Assembly: GCF_030269925.1 (NCBI RefSeq)
Contig: NC_085111.1
Coordinates: 992,001-1,056,000, forward strand
DNA: 64,000 bases
Direction: 5' to 3'
Source: Bombyx mori
Taxonomy: Eukaryota; Arthropoda; Insecta; Lepidoptera; Bombycidae
The translations under genes were made by a program, and so were the position numbers. The notes beneath the pieces are model-generated. The model had not been told where the DNA came from and did not search any database. It saw nothing but the letters and a program-made list of their open reading frames with translations. Below are positions 30,901 to 41,625 of the stretch, in pieces (position 1 is the stretch's first letter; each line of letters begins with the position of its first letter).

Positions 30901-33900
30901 TGATCGAGTTCATTGCAAGCTGTATTGATGGCCATGCGAGCTTCGAAGTTGTCCACGCAGCTAAGGACTAGGTCAACGGTGCCACCGGTTAAACTACCCT
31001 TACTGTAAACAAACAGACGACAATAACAACTTTTTTTTTGCTTATTTGAGTGTGCGAGCTCGCGATCCACCTGGTGTTTGGTAGCTACCAGAGCCCATAG
31101 ACATCTACAACGTAAATGCCGCCACCCACCTTGAGATATAAATTGTAAGGACTCCTTTTTTATAGTATTATAATAGTAATATATAAACATTATTTATACG
31201 TTTTGTTAGTGAAACAACAACACTTTATACAACATTACTATGGCTCATTTTCTTATTTTATTAATTGTCTAATAAGTTAAGTTAATAATGATTGTCTCAC
31301 TGTCAAAATTTGAAAATGGTAATTCATATCAAGCTCATGCTTGAAATATTTTGGAACCTGAAAAAGATTATTTCACACACACTAGAAACAATTTTTTCAT
31401 AAAATATGAGTTACAAATATAGGAATTTGATATTATGCTCAAAGTTATTTAATCTAATGAACCACATGAAATTTTCAAACTTGTAACAATCTAACTAATT
31501 GAATACCTAATTGTATCGCAGAACTTTTGAAAGTTATCAACAGTTGTGATATTATAGTTGTAAGCATCAATGGTGACATCAGGGTTAATGTTCTGTAATG
31601 TGGCAGCAGCTGCATCCACCTTGCTGAGCCCTGCTTGGTGAGGCTGGAAGAACAGCCGGTTCATGTTGGCAAGTTCTACTTTGTCGTAGTCAAAGAGGAT
31701 AAGCTGCAAATAGAAAAACTTATGATGCATCTCCAGAAACCAGTTAATAATAAAGGAAAACAACATATTTCTACTAAACTAAGCATACTTTATATTTTGT
31801 ATGTTTGTACTTTGTGAACTGTCACTTGTATCAGGAATCCGGTGGACACTCAAACCAGTATCAGACGAAATCATGGATCTTACATCTTATATGATACTAT
31901 GGTACACAGCTACAGTGACGTAGCGTGGTGGCGGGGGCAGCCCGCCCCGGGCTGCACTTTTTAGGGGGCTGCAAAATTTTACAATAAATAATAAAAATAC
32001 TTGAACCATTTCATATTTTTATCGCAACTACAAATTTGGACCGATTGAACTGGCAACACCGTCTGTGTGTATGTGCAAACTTTTTTTATTTAAAATATTA
32101 TCTGTAGATATAATGCAAAATAATGATGACTGCTCTTGCAAATAATTAACCTAATTAAAAGGGCGGCAAAATTGTCTTCACCCCCAGGCGGCTGACACCC
32201 ACGCTACACCACTGCACAGCTATACTACAAGGTGCAAATAGTATGAGTAAATTATATGAGTTTAGTCATGATTTTAATATTGTTATATCAGCAATCACTT
32301 GCACAACCATTTTTTCCTAGTACTCTAGATGGGTGCACAGTCAATCACCATTAAAATTGTCACCAGATTCCATAGACATCACAACTTGAATGTTGTCATT
32401 ACCCTGAACATAACATAGGACTTGTGTTGTACAAAATCAGCATGTTTTTAATACACACAGTTATGGAACTATTGTTTTTAATACCCTAACTGGTCTGCCA
32501 TGCCAGTCTACATATTTCAATATATTTTGAATCATACATACCTTCCCAATTCCACATCTAGTCAGCATTTCAGCAGTCACACTACCGACACCTCCCACAC
32601 CAACTACAGCTACAGTCTTCTCACGGATCTGTTCATAGTTGTTTACAATGCCCATCCTTTTGAGAGCCATTAAACGACTGGAAACATTTTGGAATATCTA
32701 TGAATTCTCAGCATGTAAGCTCATAGATATCATTTAGGATTAAAACTTAACCAGGTTGTAACTTTTTAGAGAAATGTTTTGTTTTTTCCATGAAATAATA
32801 ATACGTCAACAAAGAATTACTTCATACTTTCATTAAAATAAATTAAACAACTATTAGAGAATTGAACTTTTTAACACATTTATTAGCTTAACCAAGATCT
32901 ACCTACATACATCTTTCAACAAAATTTTCAGAAACTTCAAGACAACCAATTAACTGAAATGTTTTACATTTGTATCAGGGATCACAATACAGTAATGTTA
33001 TTAATTTAGCTTAAAATCAGCACCAGGATAATTTTCTTAGTTCAGATTGCTAATATAATTATTTTTTTGTATACATCTATATGGTATAACATGAGAGGCA
33101 AAGTAGTAATAATATACTACAATATTATTTGCTAAGGCTCCATATCCAATAAAATATAAAAACCTTGATAGATGAGACTATGGGGTAATGTTTTTGTCAA
33201 TTTTTGATGATCTCATTTTATTCTGCAATAGTTATCTGTTTATAATCTTCCTTCTAGATTTTTATCTAAATTTATGCATTCTATAGAATTTCATATTTAA
33301 ATTTGTCAATACATTATCTCCAACAAAATGATATTTTAATAAATCTAGGTGGGTTAACTACCTATATCATCCTAGATTGAATAATTTGTGTAAAATAATG
33401 CTTACTAAGTAAATTTGTTTGATTTTTTATAAATTTAGTTAAGTTGCTCTCTTTAATGTAAATCTTTGGGAATAAAATACTGATGATAACAAATTTGATA
33501 GTATTGATAAGTGACTAGATTTTCTAAAACATAGCTCTTTAAAATTTTAACCCATAACATTAAATTAAGCAATGGCCAAACAATACGCTGTCCTTTTGCA
33601 AAATCAACATTTAAAAAAGTTATAAGTCTAAATTCATAAATGTCTTCATATATTCATTGGTTCAACAATATACATTCGTTCAATTGTATGTGTTTGTCTA
33701 TATTCTTCTCGGGAGAGCTTATTTTTTCGAACATATTGAAATTTGAGAAAGCGTAATGTCAGTTGTTTAAAGGGAAGGTATTTACTGTGAAATTTCTATT
33801 TTTCTGCATGTCCTGCATCAAACTTGGATTAAACTCAAAATAATAACATTAACTGAATAAAGTTAAATTAACTTAAATGTATCTGTTAATTCAAATAATT

Positions 33901-34055
33901 AATAAAACATCTAGAAACCTGTAGGGATTAGAATCCACTACTTCGGACGACATAACTTCAATTTTCTGCCGCATTGGACCTCCTTTTGCTTCAACTGCGG
34001 CTAATTTAGCCTCAAGCTCTTTTATTTTCTTCTGCAATTCATCCACTGAAGCCAT
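27933..34055 (-). CDS. UBA5: UBA5, ubiquitin-like modifier activating enzyme 5 (UFM1 E1), complete in 9 exons
   Basis: UBA5 adenylates UFM1 and passes it to UFC1, starting UFMylation at the endoplasmic reticulum. Exons, 5' to 3' on the minus strand: 34055-33919, 32677-32542, 31703-31507, 31002-30816, 30460-30349, 29808-29711, 29094-28968, 28559-28486, 28046-27933. They total 1182 bases, 393 residues plus TAG (human 404). Landmarks: [10 protein letters not shown] and [10 protein letters not shown]; nucleotide-binding GVGGVGS (72-78); [30 protein letters not shown]; zinc cysteines CxxC (217, 220) and CDDASC (294, 299); catalytic Cys241 in [14 protein letters not shown]; the DNDWG motif (Trp331) at the UFM1/LC3-interacting site; and C-terminal [12 protein letters not shown], the UFC1-binding end. 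All intron phases agree. Confidence 0.96.
28158..28300 (-). mobile_element. Bm1-like SINE 3' fragment in UBA5 intron 8
   Basis: The plus strand reads ATTGCTTTGATGGATGAACG, then CACAGCCCACCTGGTGTTAAG and TGAGATATAAGTTCTAAGG, the complement of the SINE tail. It is transcribed in sense with UBA5. Confidence 0.8.
29181..29415 (+). mobile_element. Bm1-like SINE in UBA5 intron 6
   Basis: The body runs from TTACTGGTGGTAGGACC to a run of A. A second, inverted fragment (29416-29495, CCTTCAAACCGAAACACATT) abuts it, making a tail-to-tail pair. It is antisense to UBA5. Confidence 0.8.
30500..30630 (-). mobile_element. Bm1-like SINE 3' fragment in UBA5 intron 4
   Basis: The plus strand reads TTTTTTATTGCTTAGTTGGG, CACCTGGTGTTAAGTGG and CGTAAATGCGCCACCC, the complement of the SINE 3' half. 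Confidence 0.8.
31030..31150 (-). mobile_element. Bm1-like SINE 3' fragment in UBA5 intron 3
   Basis: TTTTTTTTTGCTTATTTGAG is followed by CACCTGGTGTTTGG and CGTAAATGCCGCCACC. It lies just upstream of exon 4 in the transcript direction. Confidence 0.75.
31913..32214. mobile_element. hAT-type MITE with perfect 8-bp target duplication
   Basis: Left end CAGTGACGTAGCGTGG; right end reversed CAGTGGTGTAGCGTGG. Both flanks carry CACAGCTA (31905-31912 and 32215-32222). The 302-base element has no coding content. It lies in UBA5 intron 2. Confidence 0.9.
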
Positions 34056-34400
34056 TTTCACATAAATTTACCACTAAACCTGCTATAGAAATTTTCACCA
34101 AGACCAACAAAGTTCGAAGATTTAGTGCTATCCGTCAACGTCAAGGTGACGTCTCATGCCACGGTGTAATGTATGAATTAATAAATGTTCGTTCATTAAT
34201 TTCAACAAAATGTTAAAGACACAGAATACATAATAAAAAAATTACATAATAATATCTCAAAATTCTTTTGCAACATTTCAAAAAGTAATGTTATACCTTT
34301 CGTCTAAGTTGAAGCTACTGTTGATGAACGCGAGACGTCAAGTTGTATGAATTGTTTTAATTATTTAATTTATGGTTAATTTAGTGCTTCTTCTTTTTTA
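34056..34400 (-). promoter_or_regulatory. Presumed UBA5 promoter and 5' UTR region
   Basis: This is simply the sequence before the UBA5 start codon. It is AT-rich, and I see no clear TATA box, initiator or named factor site. Limits are arbitrary. Confidence 0.3.
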
Positions 34401-34754
34401 AAAGTAGAATAATGGTAAGTTTAATAAGTACATACATAGTTTCGGGAAAATGCAACAAAGTCGTTGGACATGGGTTTTTGAGCTCTTCCAAAATGTCTCG
34501 GTAAATTCCCAAGTTTTAATTGAATATTATTCAACTCCATTTTACCTCAGCTACAAATAAAGTCTAATGGATTATTACCATTTAAAATTAATCTACTTCA
34601 TTTTTTACTAATGCATGTATTTCATATGCTTATTAATTAAAGTTTTTCTTAAGCCCTACACCGGCAGTCATAGAATCGCCTACAAGCTGTTGTTGTTCTG
34701 GATTTTAGATTTATTTTCTGAATACAAAAAAATATATCTTTTTTTGTTTTTTTT

Positions 34755-34950
34755 TTGGTTAGACGGTTAAAGAGTTCATACCACCCCTGGTGAAAAGTGG
34801 TTTCTGGAGCCCATAGATATCACTATGTGAAGGGCATCCGCTCTGAGATCAGGTTTATGTCTATTTGTATAATGGCCATTCCACTCTTCAAGCCGGAACG
34901 CATTACTGCTTTGGCGCAGATTGCTGAAGGTACTTACCAGTACAGATACA
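34755..34950 (-). mobile_element. Bm1-like SINE, strongly diverged
   Basis: GAGCCCATAGATATCAC and CAAGCCGGAACGCATTACTGC are recognisable as the complement of the SINE body, but many bases differ. Confidence 0.55.
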
Positions 34951-35017
34951 CAAGACGACTAGTAAATTCCGATTGACGGTGGTAGTACGCTATTATAATA
35001 AATACATAGAGAAGGCT

Positions 35018-35269
35018 TACTGGTGGTAGGACGTCTTGTGAGTCCGCACGGGTAGGCTACCACCCCGCCTGTTTCTGCCGTGAAACAGTAATGCGTTTCG
35101 GTTTGAAGGGCGGGGCAGCCGTTGTAACTATACTGAGACCTTAGAACTTATATCTCAAGGTGGGTGGCGCATTTACGTTGTACCTATGTAGATGTCTATG
35201 GGCTCCAGTAACCACTTAACACCAGGTGGGCTGTGAGCTCGTCCACCCATCAAAGCAATAAAAATAAAA
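35018..35269 (+). mobile_element. Bm1-like SINE body
   Basis: It runs from TACTGGTGGTAGGACGTC to the CATCAAAGCAATAAAAATA tail and is close to the common sequence of this window. The tRNA-like head is missing. Confidence 0.85.
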
Positions 35270-38082
35270 GGCTGCTACTAATTCTCCGGAGAAACTTCGG
35301 TCGCTTTTTACGATTGACGGTAAATATTTGTCAAAGCGCAATGAGATGAGATGGCGGTAATGTACATGTACATTGTACAACCGTCACTACATGGATAACG
35401 TAAGATGGCTCACTTTGTATTTCCACGGTTTCACTCGTGAGAACACCGGCTTAGTCAAATCGCGGAATACAATTGAATACATCTAGATTTACCTACCCTG
35501 CGTCTTACCGTGCATCTGCCTTTTGACCGGGACAGCTAATTTAGGATATTTATTGTGAAACGTGATTCCGGCAGAAACATTTACGCATTTCGTTTACTTT
35601 ATAAATGTAATAAAGTCAAAATATATGTAAAAAATTACCCGCTTCGAAAAATGCATTGCTCCAACCAAGCTTTCAGCCTGAAAGTTGCAGGCTGTCTGGA
35701 ATTAGAACTTATAAATTATAGCCCATCACTTACGCGACATCTTAATTTTTTTAAATGTACGTAATGTACTTAATTTTTACGGAATACGCTCCTATGAACC
35801 ATACAATTTGATTTTTTGCTCAAGCCGTCGCATTATCAGTCCTCTAACACAGTGGTATACACGGCACATGGCTACTTGCTTGTTATACATATATTTTAAT
35901 AATGCTCTAATAATATTTCATAAGCTTAGTAGAAGTCGTAGGGCGAAATGGTCTGGCTGCATCACACGGAATCACGTCAGAGTTTGCATTCTACAATGAG
36001 GGCTCCTTTGATAATCCCTTGATGCTTTGGGAAAAGATAACTGAGCAACAAATAATTAAGAAATAAAAGAATATGATGTATTACTAAAATGTTTATTTTC
36101 TCAGATGCAAAATCGTCTGTCAGCCTCAGTACTGGTGTACATTTGAAATTAATTTTAAATGATATATTATTTTACCTTTCTTTATGTGAACATACGTCTC
36201 TAAGATTTAACCTGTAGGAGAATGAGATAGAATACTTTTGACGGTTTCACTTCTACCGCGTGTGAACTGCACACATGATTTTATTAACCTCAATGAATCC
36301 GCTGCTATCTGCCTTGAGACATGAGGTCGTAGTCTCAATTGTACAGCTACCCTAGCATTGAAATGGACACGTATATCTGCTTCACGGCAGAAATTGGCAG
36401 GATGTACTGCAGGATGCAACCTTCGTTGAGAGATAATAAACCAATAACACAAGACGGCAGCATACAATGTTCATTCTGTGGTTATAATATATTCGGTTTC
36501 ATTTGTGACCATGGCACACAGCGGAAGCCGTCTTTCCAAGTCAAAATTTTTAAAACAAAAAATAAACAAGTTTGACAGCCTCTTCGAGAGGTTCACAGTA
36601 CCTATACATACATACGTATATACCAAGCAAAACTAGTTAAATGATCTAAGTTATATTCATTTAACTACATACATTAAATTTTTAGCCTTGCAGGTTAATG
36701 TCAATGACCTTATTGAAATGTGCTGCCTTGCTTTTAAACCCACTATAAGACTATATTTTTGTAATAGATAGACTATGATTTGCTTGTTTCATTGCTTAGA
36801 CATATTATAATTTTGTGATATCAATATTTTAGAACATTTTGACTTGACTTTAACGACAATTTTCTTCCCGCGATAGTTTTCACTTCCTTGTGTGACATTT
36901 TTCGTTAACAGATAAATTTATAGATGTAGGGATGCGCTCAGTACAATACGTACGTACCTACACAGGTACGTATAAATATGTTAATAGATATTTTTCTATT
37001 TCAAGGTTTAAGATTTCATTTTAATGTCACTCGAACGTCGAAGGCCAAGTGCTATTTCTGCCGCAAAACATGACCCCAGTGATGCGTTTTGATTGATAAT
37101 CGTGCAACATGTAAACATTTATTCTTCGCTGAATATAGTGTAATGTTAACCACCAATTTACTAGTTTACTAGTACTAGCCAATACTAGAAGTAACATTAA
37201 AAAATTCAAACCAATAACGCAACTATTGAGGTATAGGTACTTTAATAAAGCTAATAGACTAAAGTTTAATCGGAGCGGAGTTATAGACCTGTTTGTTTTT
37301 TAGTTTGAGCCAAGAAACGAAAGCTAACGGTTGTGTTTTTGACTTGTTTTATTTTTAAATATATCCTATGTGTTTTGGCTTTTTTCTATTTCGTATTGTT
37401 AATAATGCTACGTTTGTGACTGTGATTATTTAGATAATTAATACAAGAACTGTTTCCTTTCGATTTACCGTGAGTATTAAAACGTTTCCATTCTGAACTT
37501 ACCTGCTTCAAAAAAAGTAGGAGTCTCTCAATTAGACTTTATTTTTTATTTTTCTAGGTGAAGAGATTTTAAAGGTCTTATTTAAATTTTATTAAGACCA
37601 ATAAATAGTTTTTGAGTTATCTTTAATAATACATGTGAAATTGTCTTCGACTACATTAATGATGTTCTCATAAAATTTTCATGAAGTCGTTTTTCGTTTT
37701 TGTTACCTAATATTTTTTATTTTTACATTTGTCTCTTAAATTCATGCATATATTGAAACCAAGACTGAAAAAAATATATATAAAAAAATAATATATATTA
37801 TCGCTAACCAATCCAATTGGAACTCAGACTCCAATTCTCGAAGTTAGTAACAGGTAACAGCATTCACGTTACGATACCTAAGAGCTCTAGAAACCAATAG
37901 CCCACGTGGACCGTAAATTCGTTTATACAAATAGTGAAAAAGAAAACTAAAAACTAAATCTCCATTATTGTCACAAATTTTCATTCTATGAAAAAAGTTT
38001 GTTTTAATGTCGTTTTACAACTTAAATGAAATTTTTAAAAGATACCTATGCACAGAGGAAATTAAAATTATTATAAAACATA
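35270..38082. other. Intergenic stretch without a recognised gene
   Basis: It is mostly AT-rich. Short open frames are present, but none has splice sites or motifs that I can defend. A non-coding 5' exon of the peroxidase gene could be in 34400-41600, because its first coding exon begins at an acceptor. Confidence 0.4.
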
Positions 38083-38300
38083 TCTCTACTAATATACAAA
38101 TCTACAATGGTTTTTACGGATGTTCCGTTATAACTACTGAACCATGCATCCGATTGACTTGAAACTTGGTATCCATGTAGAAAATACATGTCCTTAACGG
38201 ATAGACTAATATTTATATGAGTCTTGGATTCCCTTATAATAATGACAATAAATAATAATGTTAATTTTAAATGCTCAGCGAAGCGGGCGAGTATGGTTAG
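38083..38300 (+). mobile_element. Short Helitron, Lep1-like
   Basis: It starts TCTCTACTAATATACAAATC and ends near CAGCGAAGCGGGCGAG plus TTAG. The better copy is at 44815-45058. The terminal CTAG has decayed to TTAG. Confidence 0.75.
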
Positions 38301-38424
38301 TATAATTATAAAACTTTGGCATAGCAATACGTCTTTGAAAAAATTAAGTATTGCAAAAATATATTGAATTCGCCAGAGTCAGAAAGATAATGATTTTAGG
38401 ATAGTTGCGTCGACTAGATAGCGC

Positions 38425-38800
38425 AGGATCGCAGAATCCCTCAGGCAGGTAACAAGTTTTCTAATGAAATACATACTTAGTAAATGTACACGATTGACAG
38501 GAATAGCATTGTGTAATTAATACAAATCAAATCCGCAAAAATTATAATTTGCGTAACTAATGGTGGTAGGGTATCTTGTGAGCTCACACGGGTAGGAACC
38601 CTGCCTATTTCTGCTGTGAAGCAGTAATTCGTTTCAGTTTAAATGGCGGGGCAGCCGTTGTACCTACTGTAAAAACGGAGACCTTCGAACTCATGTCTCA
38701 AAAAAGGCGGCTGCATTGACGCGGTTAATGTCTATGAGCTCCGGTGACCACTAAACACCAGGTGGCCCCTGAGCTCGTCAACCTATCTAAGCAATAAAAA
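38425..38800 (+). mobile_element. Bm1-like SINE with part of its tRNA-related head
   Basis: The upstream part (CAGGCAGGTAACAAGTTTTC, TTATAATTTGCGTAACTAA) matches the head and linker of the SINE at 54164. The body and the GCAATAAAAAG end follow. Confidence 0.75.
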
Positions 38801-39855
38801 GAGTACCGCTACGTCATTGCTGTGAATAGTCCATGCCAAGCTTCCTTGCCAGGAGTCCGTACATTATTGTTCGGAACTTAAGCAAGCCTACCTTGAAAAT
38901 GTCGTTAGCGATATTCAGGTATCTGTCGCATAGCTTGTGTTCTGCGGTGACTACCCCCCTACAAGGATTTGAATTTGAATTTGCGTATATTAGTGATTAA
39001 AAGCTCGTTAACGCCATGGCCAACGTGACGATATATTTTAAAGCTAACCGAGTTAATTTCGCTAATTCGAAATGTTTGTTAATAAAAAAAGGTCAACGAA
39101 CCAAATGACAGCAAAAATACTAAAATAGAATAAACAAAATTCAAATTTCTAACCATGTGATGTTAAATTTATCCATAATTAAACTGAGAAAAATAACAAC
39201 AAATCAATTTTATTGTAATTTGAAGAATACCCATTAAATAAATAACATAATATATGCCTTTCTCTAATAGAAAGCATAGACCCAGAAAAAGTTTAAAAAA
39301 AGGATATATTATGCAAGGGTAGAGAATTAATTTCTATGGCGACCCAAATCATCACTATTAATCGTAAACGTTATTCTACTTTCTTCAATAAAACGAATTA
39401 TATTTTTCCATTCGAATTTTCTTACACTTTACAAAGTAGTCTAGTCACAAAATACATTCCTATTCAAAATTTTGACACAAATACAATTTTTTTTATTTAA
39501 AAGTTTTTAAACTGGATTCTATTTATGAGATTCAAATTTTAGCATTCAAGAAATTTTAATAACCGCCAATTTGAATGCTTATTTTTTTTTTACAAAATGT
39601 AAAATAAATTTCGACTGGGTTTGTTATTCCTTAAAGTATAAAATAGTTTGGTGGTAGGCGTTAATTAAAATGTGGGAATAAACGAGTTTTAAAACCAAAA
39701 TGCTTTTAAATCAGCACTACCTGAACAAATGAATTTCTAGGTTCTCATCAAATAATTCATTATGTCCCGACCTAATTAATGTCCATAAACATAACTATCA
39801 CCTATTATTATTACGTACTATTACTAAAGCTATTTAAATTACGTAATTTAATTTC

Positions 39856-40055
39856 TTTTTTATTGCTTTAATAGGTAAACGAGCTCACGGCCCACCTAGG
39901 GCCGTTTACCTATGAAGTTAATCGTGAATATTTGTTAAGTACGTATTATATTTCATTAGAAAAATTTGTCCTTGCCTGCAGGATTCGAACACCGGTGCAT
40001 CGCTTGATACGAATGCATCGCGCGCCTTATCCTTATTAGGCCACGACGGCTAGTA
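39856..40055 (-). mobile_element. Internally deleted Bm1-like SINE (tail joined to head)
   Basis: The plus strand has the complement of the SINE tail (TTTTTATTGCTTTAATAGG, CTCACGGCCCACC), followed directly by the complement of the head and linker with B-box GGATTCGAACACC and A-box TAGGCCACGACGGC. The whole central body is missing. Confidence 0.7.
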
Positions 40056-41009
40056 TTGGCTTTCAGATCCGGAATATTAGTTTACGTCATTGATAACAAA
40101 GTCAACATTGCGCCAGCATTATATTAAAATTTTAGAAGATTCTTATGCTTTTCTACCTACATGGACAATCATTTTTGTCTAGTAATTTTATATTTTCCTG
40201 TATCTCAAGTATAGCTGTTGTATTTTTTGTAGGAGGAACACTGCTGCTTGAGATACAGGTTTTATCAGCTAGTTCAAGCACAGATGCAAATTATGATTGT
40301 ATTTCTACTTCTATGTTAACAATAAATAAATAAAATAGTTTTTATAAGAGACCAAAACTGTGAAATGATTTTCTACGCTGCATATCCTAAAAATTCACAT
40401 TATAAAATACATCGACGTCTAAAAATGAATAGTGATAAATATGTCATGTAAAGTCGAAGACAAAAACCGATTTAAAAGCCCTGTTGGCTTCGCAGACAGA
40501 GCCGACATCGCCACAGCTTCGCGAAAGCTCCTCAATGTGCGTTAAATGAAAGACGGAACACATTATAAGCGATTCAACATTCAAGGAATAACGCATGGAG
40601 AATAGGTCATCAAAAAACACTTGAATGTTTATTAAATTTTTCATTGAAAATTATGTAAATTGTTATATTATAATTATATTATCAAAAATGTTCGATTAGG
40701 TAAATTACAACCTGTAGGTATTATAATACATGTTGACTTTGATCGTCATATCTTATTTTCAAGGGTGTGTCCTTAGTTTCATGTTTTTTTAGCTTGCCAC
40801 TATTTAAATACAATTTGTAACATAGCGGAGCAATGAAACGCTTTTTTAAACTTACGCAGGCAGGCGACTCGGCGTTTTAGTTCACATTTTACGTCAAGAA
40901 ACACGTTAAAAAGGTTTAAAATGCCTTTTTATTGGTTAGAAGTCTAAAACAAACTGTGCTGAAATGCCTGGAATTTTACAATTTTACATATATATTTTTT
41001 CCTACCTAT
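40056..41009. other. Intergenic stretch without a recognised gene
   Basis: AT-rich. The open frames at 40145-40333 (plus) and 40644-40444 (minus) have no domain, no good splice context and no family features. Confidence 0.4.
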
Positions 41010-41168
41010 GCTGATAGCCTTGAGAGGCTGTATCAGCGTTACCCTAGCGTGTAGGTGAGCTCTTGGGGCTCAAGCCAGGAGGCGTTGCCAATACTAGCCC
41101 TGTTAGATCTACCACCGGATCGGAAACGCGACCCACTGAGAAGATCCGGCGTGAAACTCAGTGGGCTA
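41010..41168 (-). repeat. Interspersed repeat, family C, minus orientation
   Basis: CTACCACCGGATCGGAAACG, GACCCACTGAGAAGATCCGG and GTGAAACTCAGTGGGC are the complement of the family C start. Confidence 0.7.
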
Positions 41169-41194
41169 ATTTTACATAGGTCTCGGTTTTCATT

Positions 41195-41322
41195 ATAGAG
41201 AAAAATCTGCAACAACGACTGCTCCGCCCTTCAAACCGAAACGCATTACTGCTTCACGGCAGAAATAAGCAAGGTGGTGGTGCCTACCCGTGCGGACTCA
41301 CAAGAGGTCCCACAACCAGTTA
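41195..41322 (-). mobile_element. Bm1-like SINE 5' body fragment
   Basis: CCTTCAAACCGAAACGCATT, CTGCTTCACGGCAGAAATAAG and CGGACTCACAAGAGGTCCC are the complement of the SINE start. Confidence 0.8.
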
Positions 41323-41625
41323 AACGGTCAGTTCGTTCTTTTGTCGTCTATTTTATATACATATGAGAACGGTCAATTCGTTCCTTTTCGTCTCATTTCG
41401 TTGTCATTTAGGAAGTAAAAAAATGTACTGCCTGCCGCTAGTCACGTACGCCCTCGTTTCATTTCTCTCTTTATTTTTGAATTATTGTCAAGTGTCTGTC
41501 TTAGTCTGTGTCTATGTCTAGTCGTTGTAGGTCTTATTATGTCCTGTTATAGAGGTTGCACGCCACGACAACCAGTAATGTGCCATATTAGTGGCTATTT
41601 GGGTTATAATTGAGCTTTTTTACAG

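Noticed and set aside
40145..40333. Hydrophobic 62-codon frame resembling a membrane protein
   Set aside because: Hydrophobicity follows from T-rich DNA; there is no supporting start context or homology.
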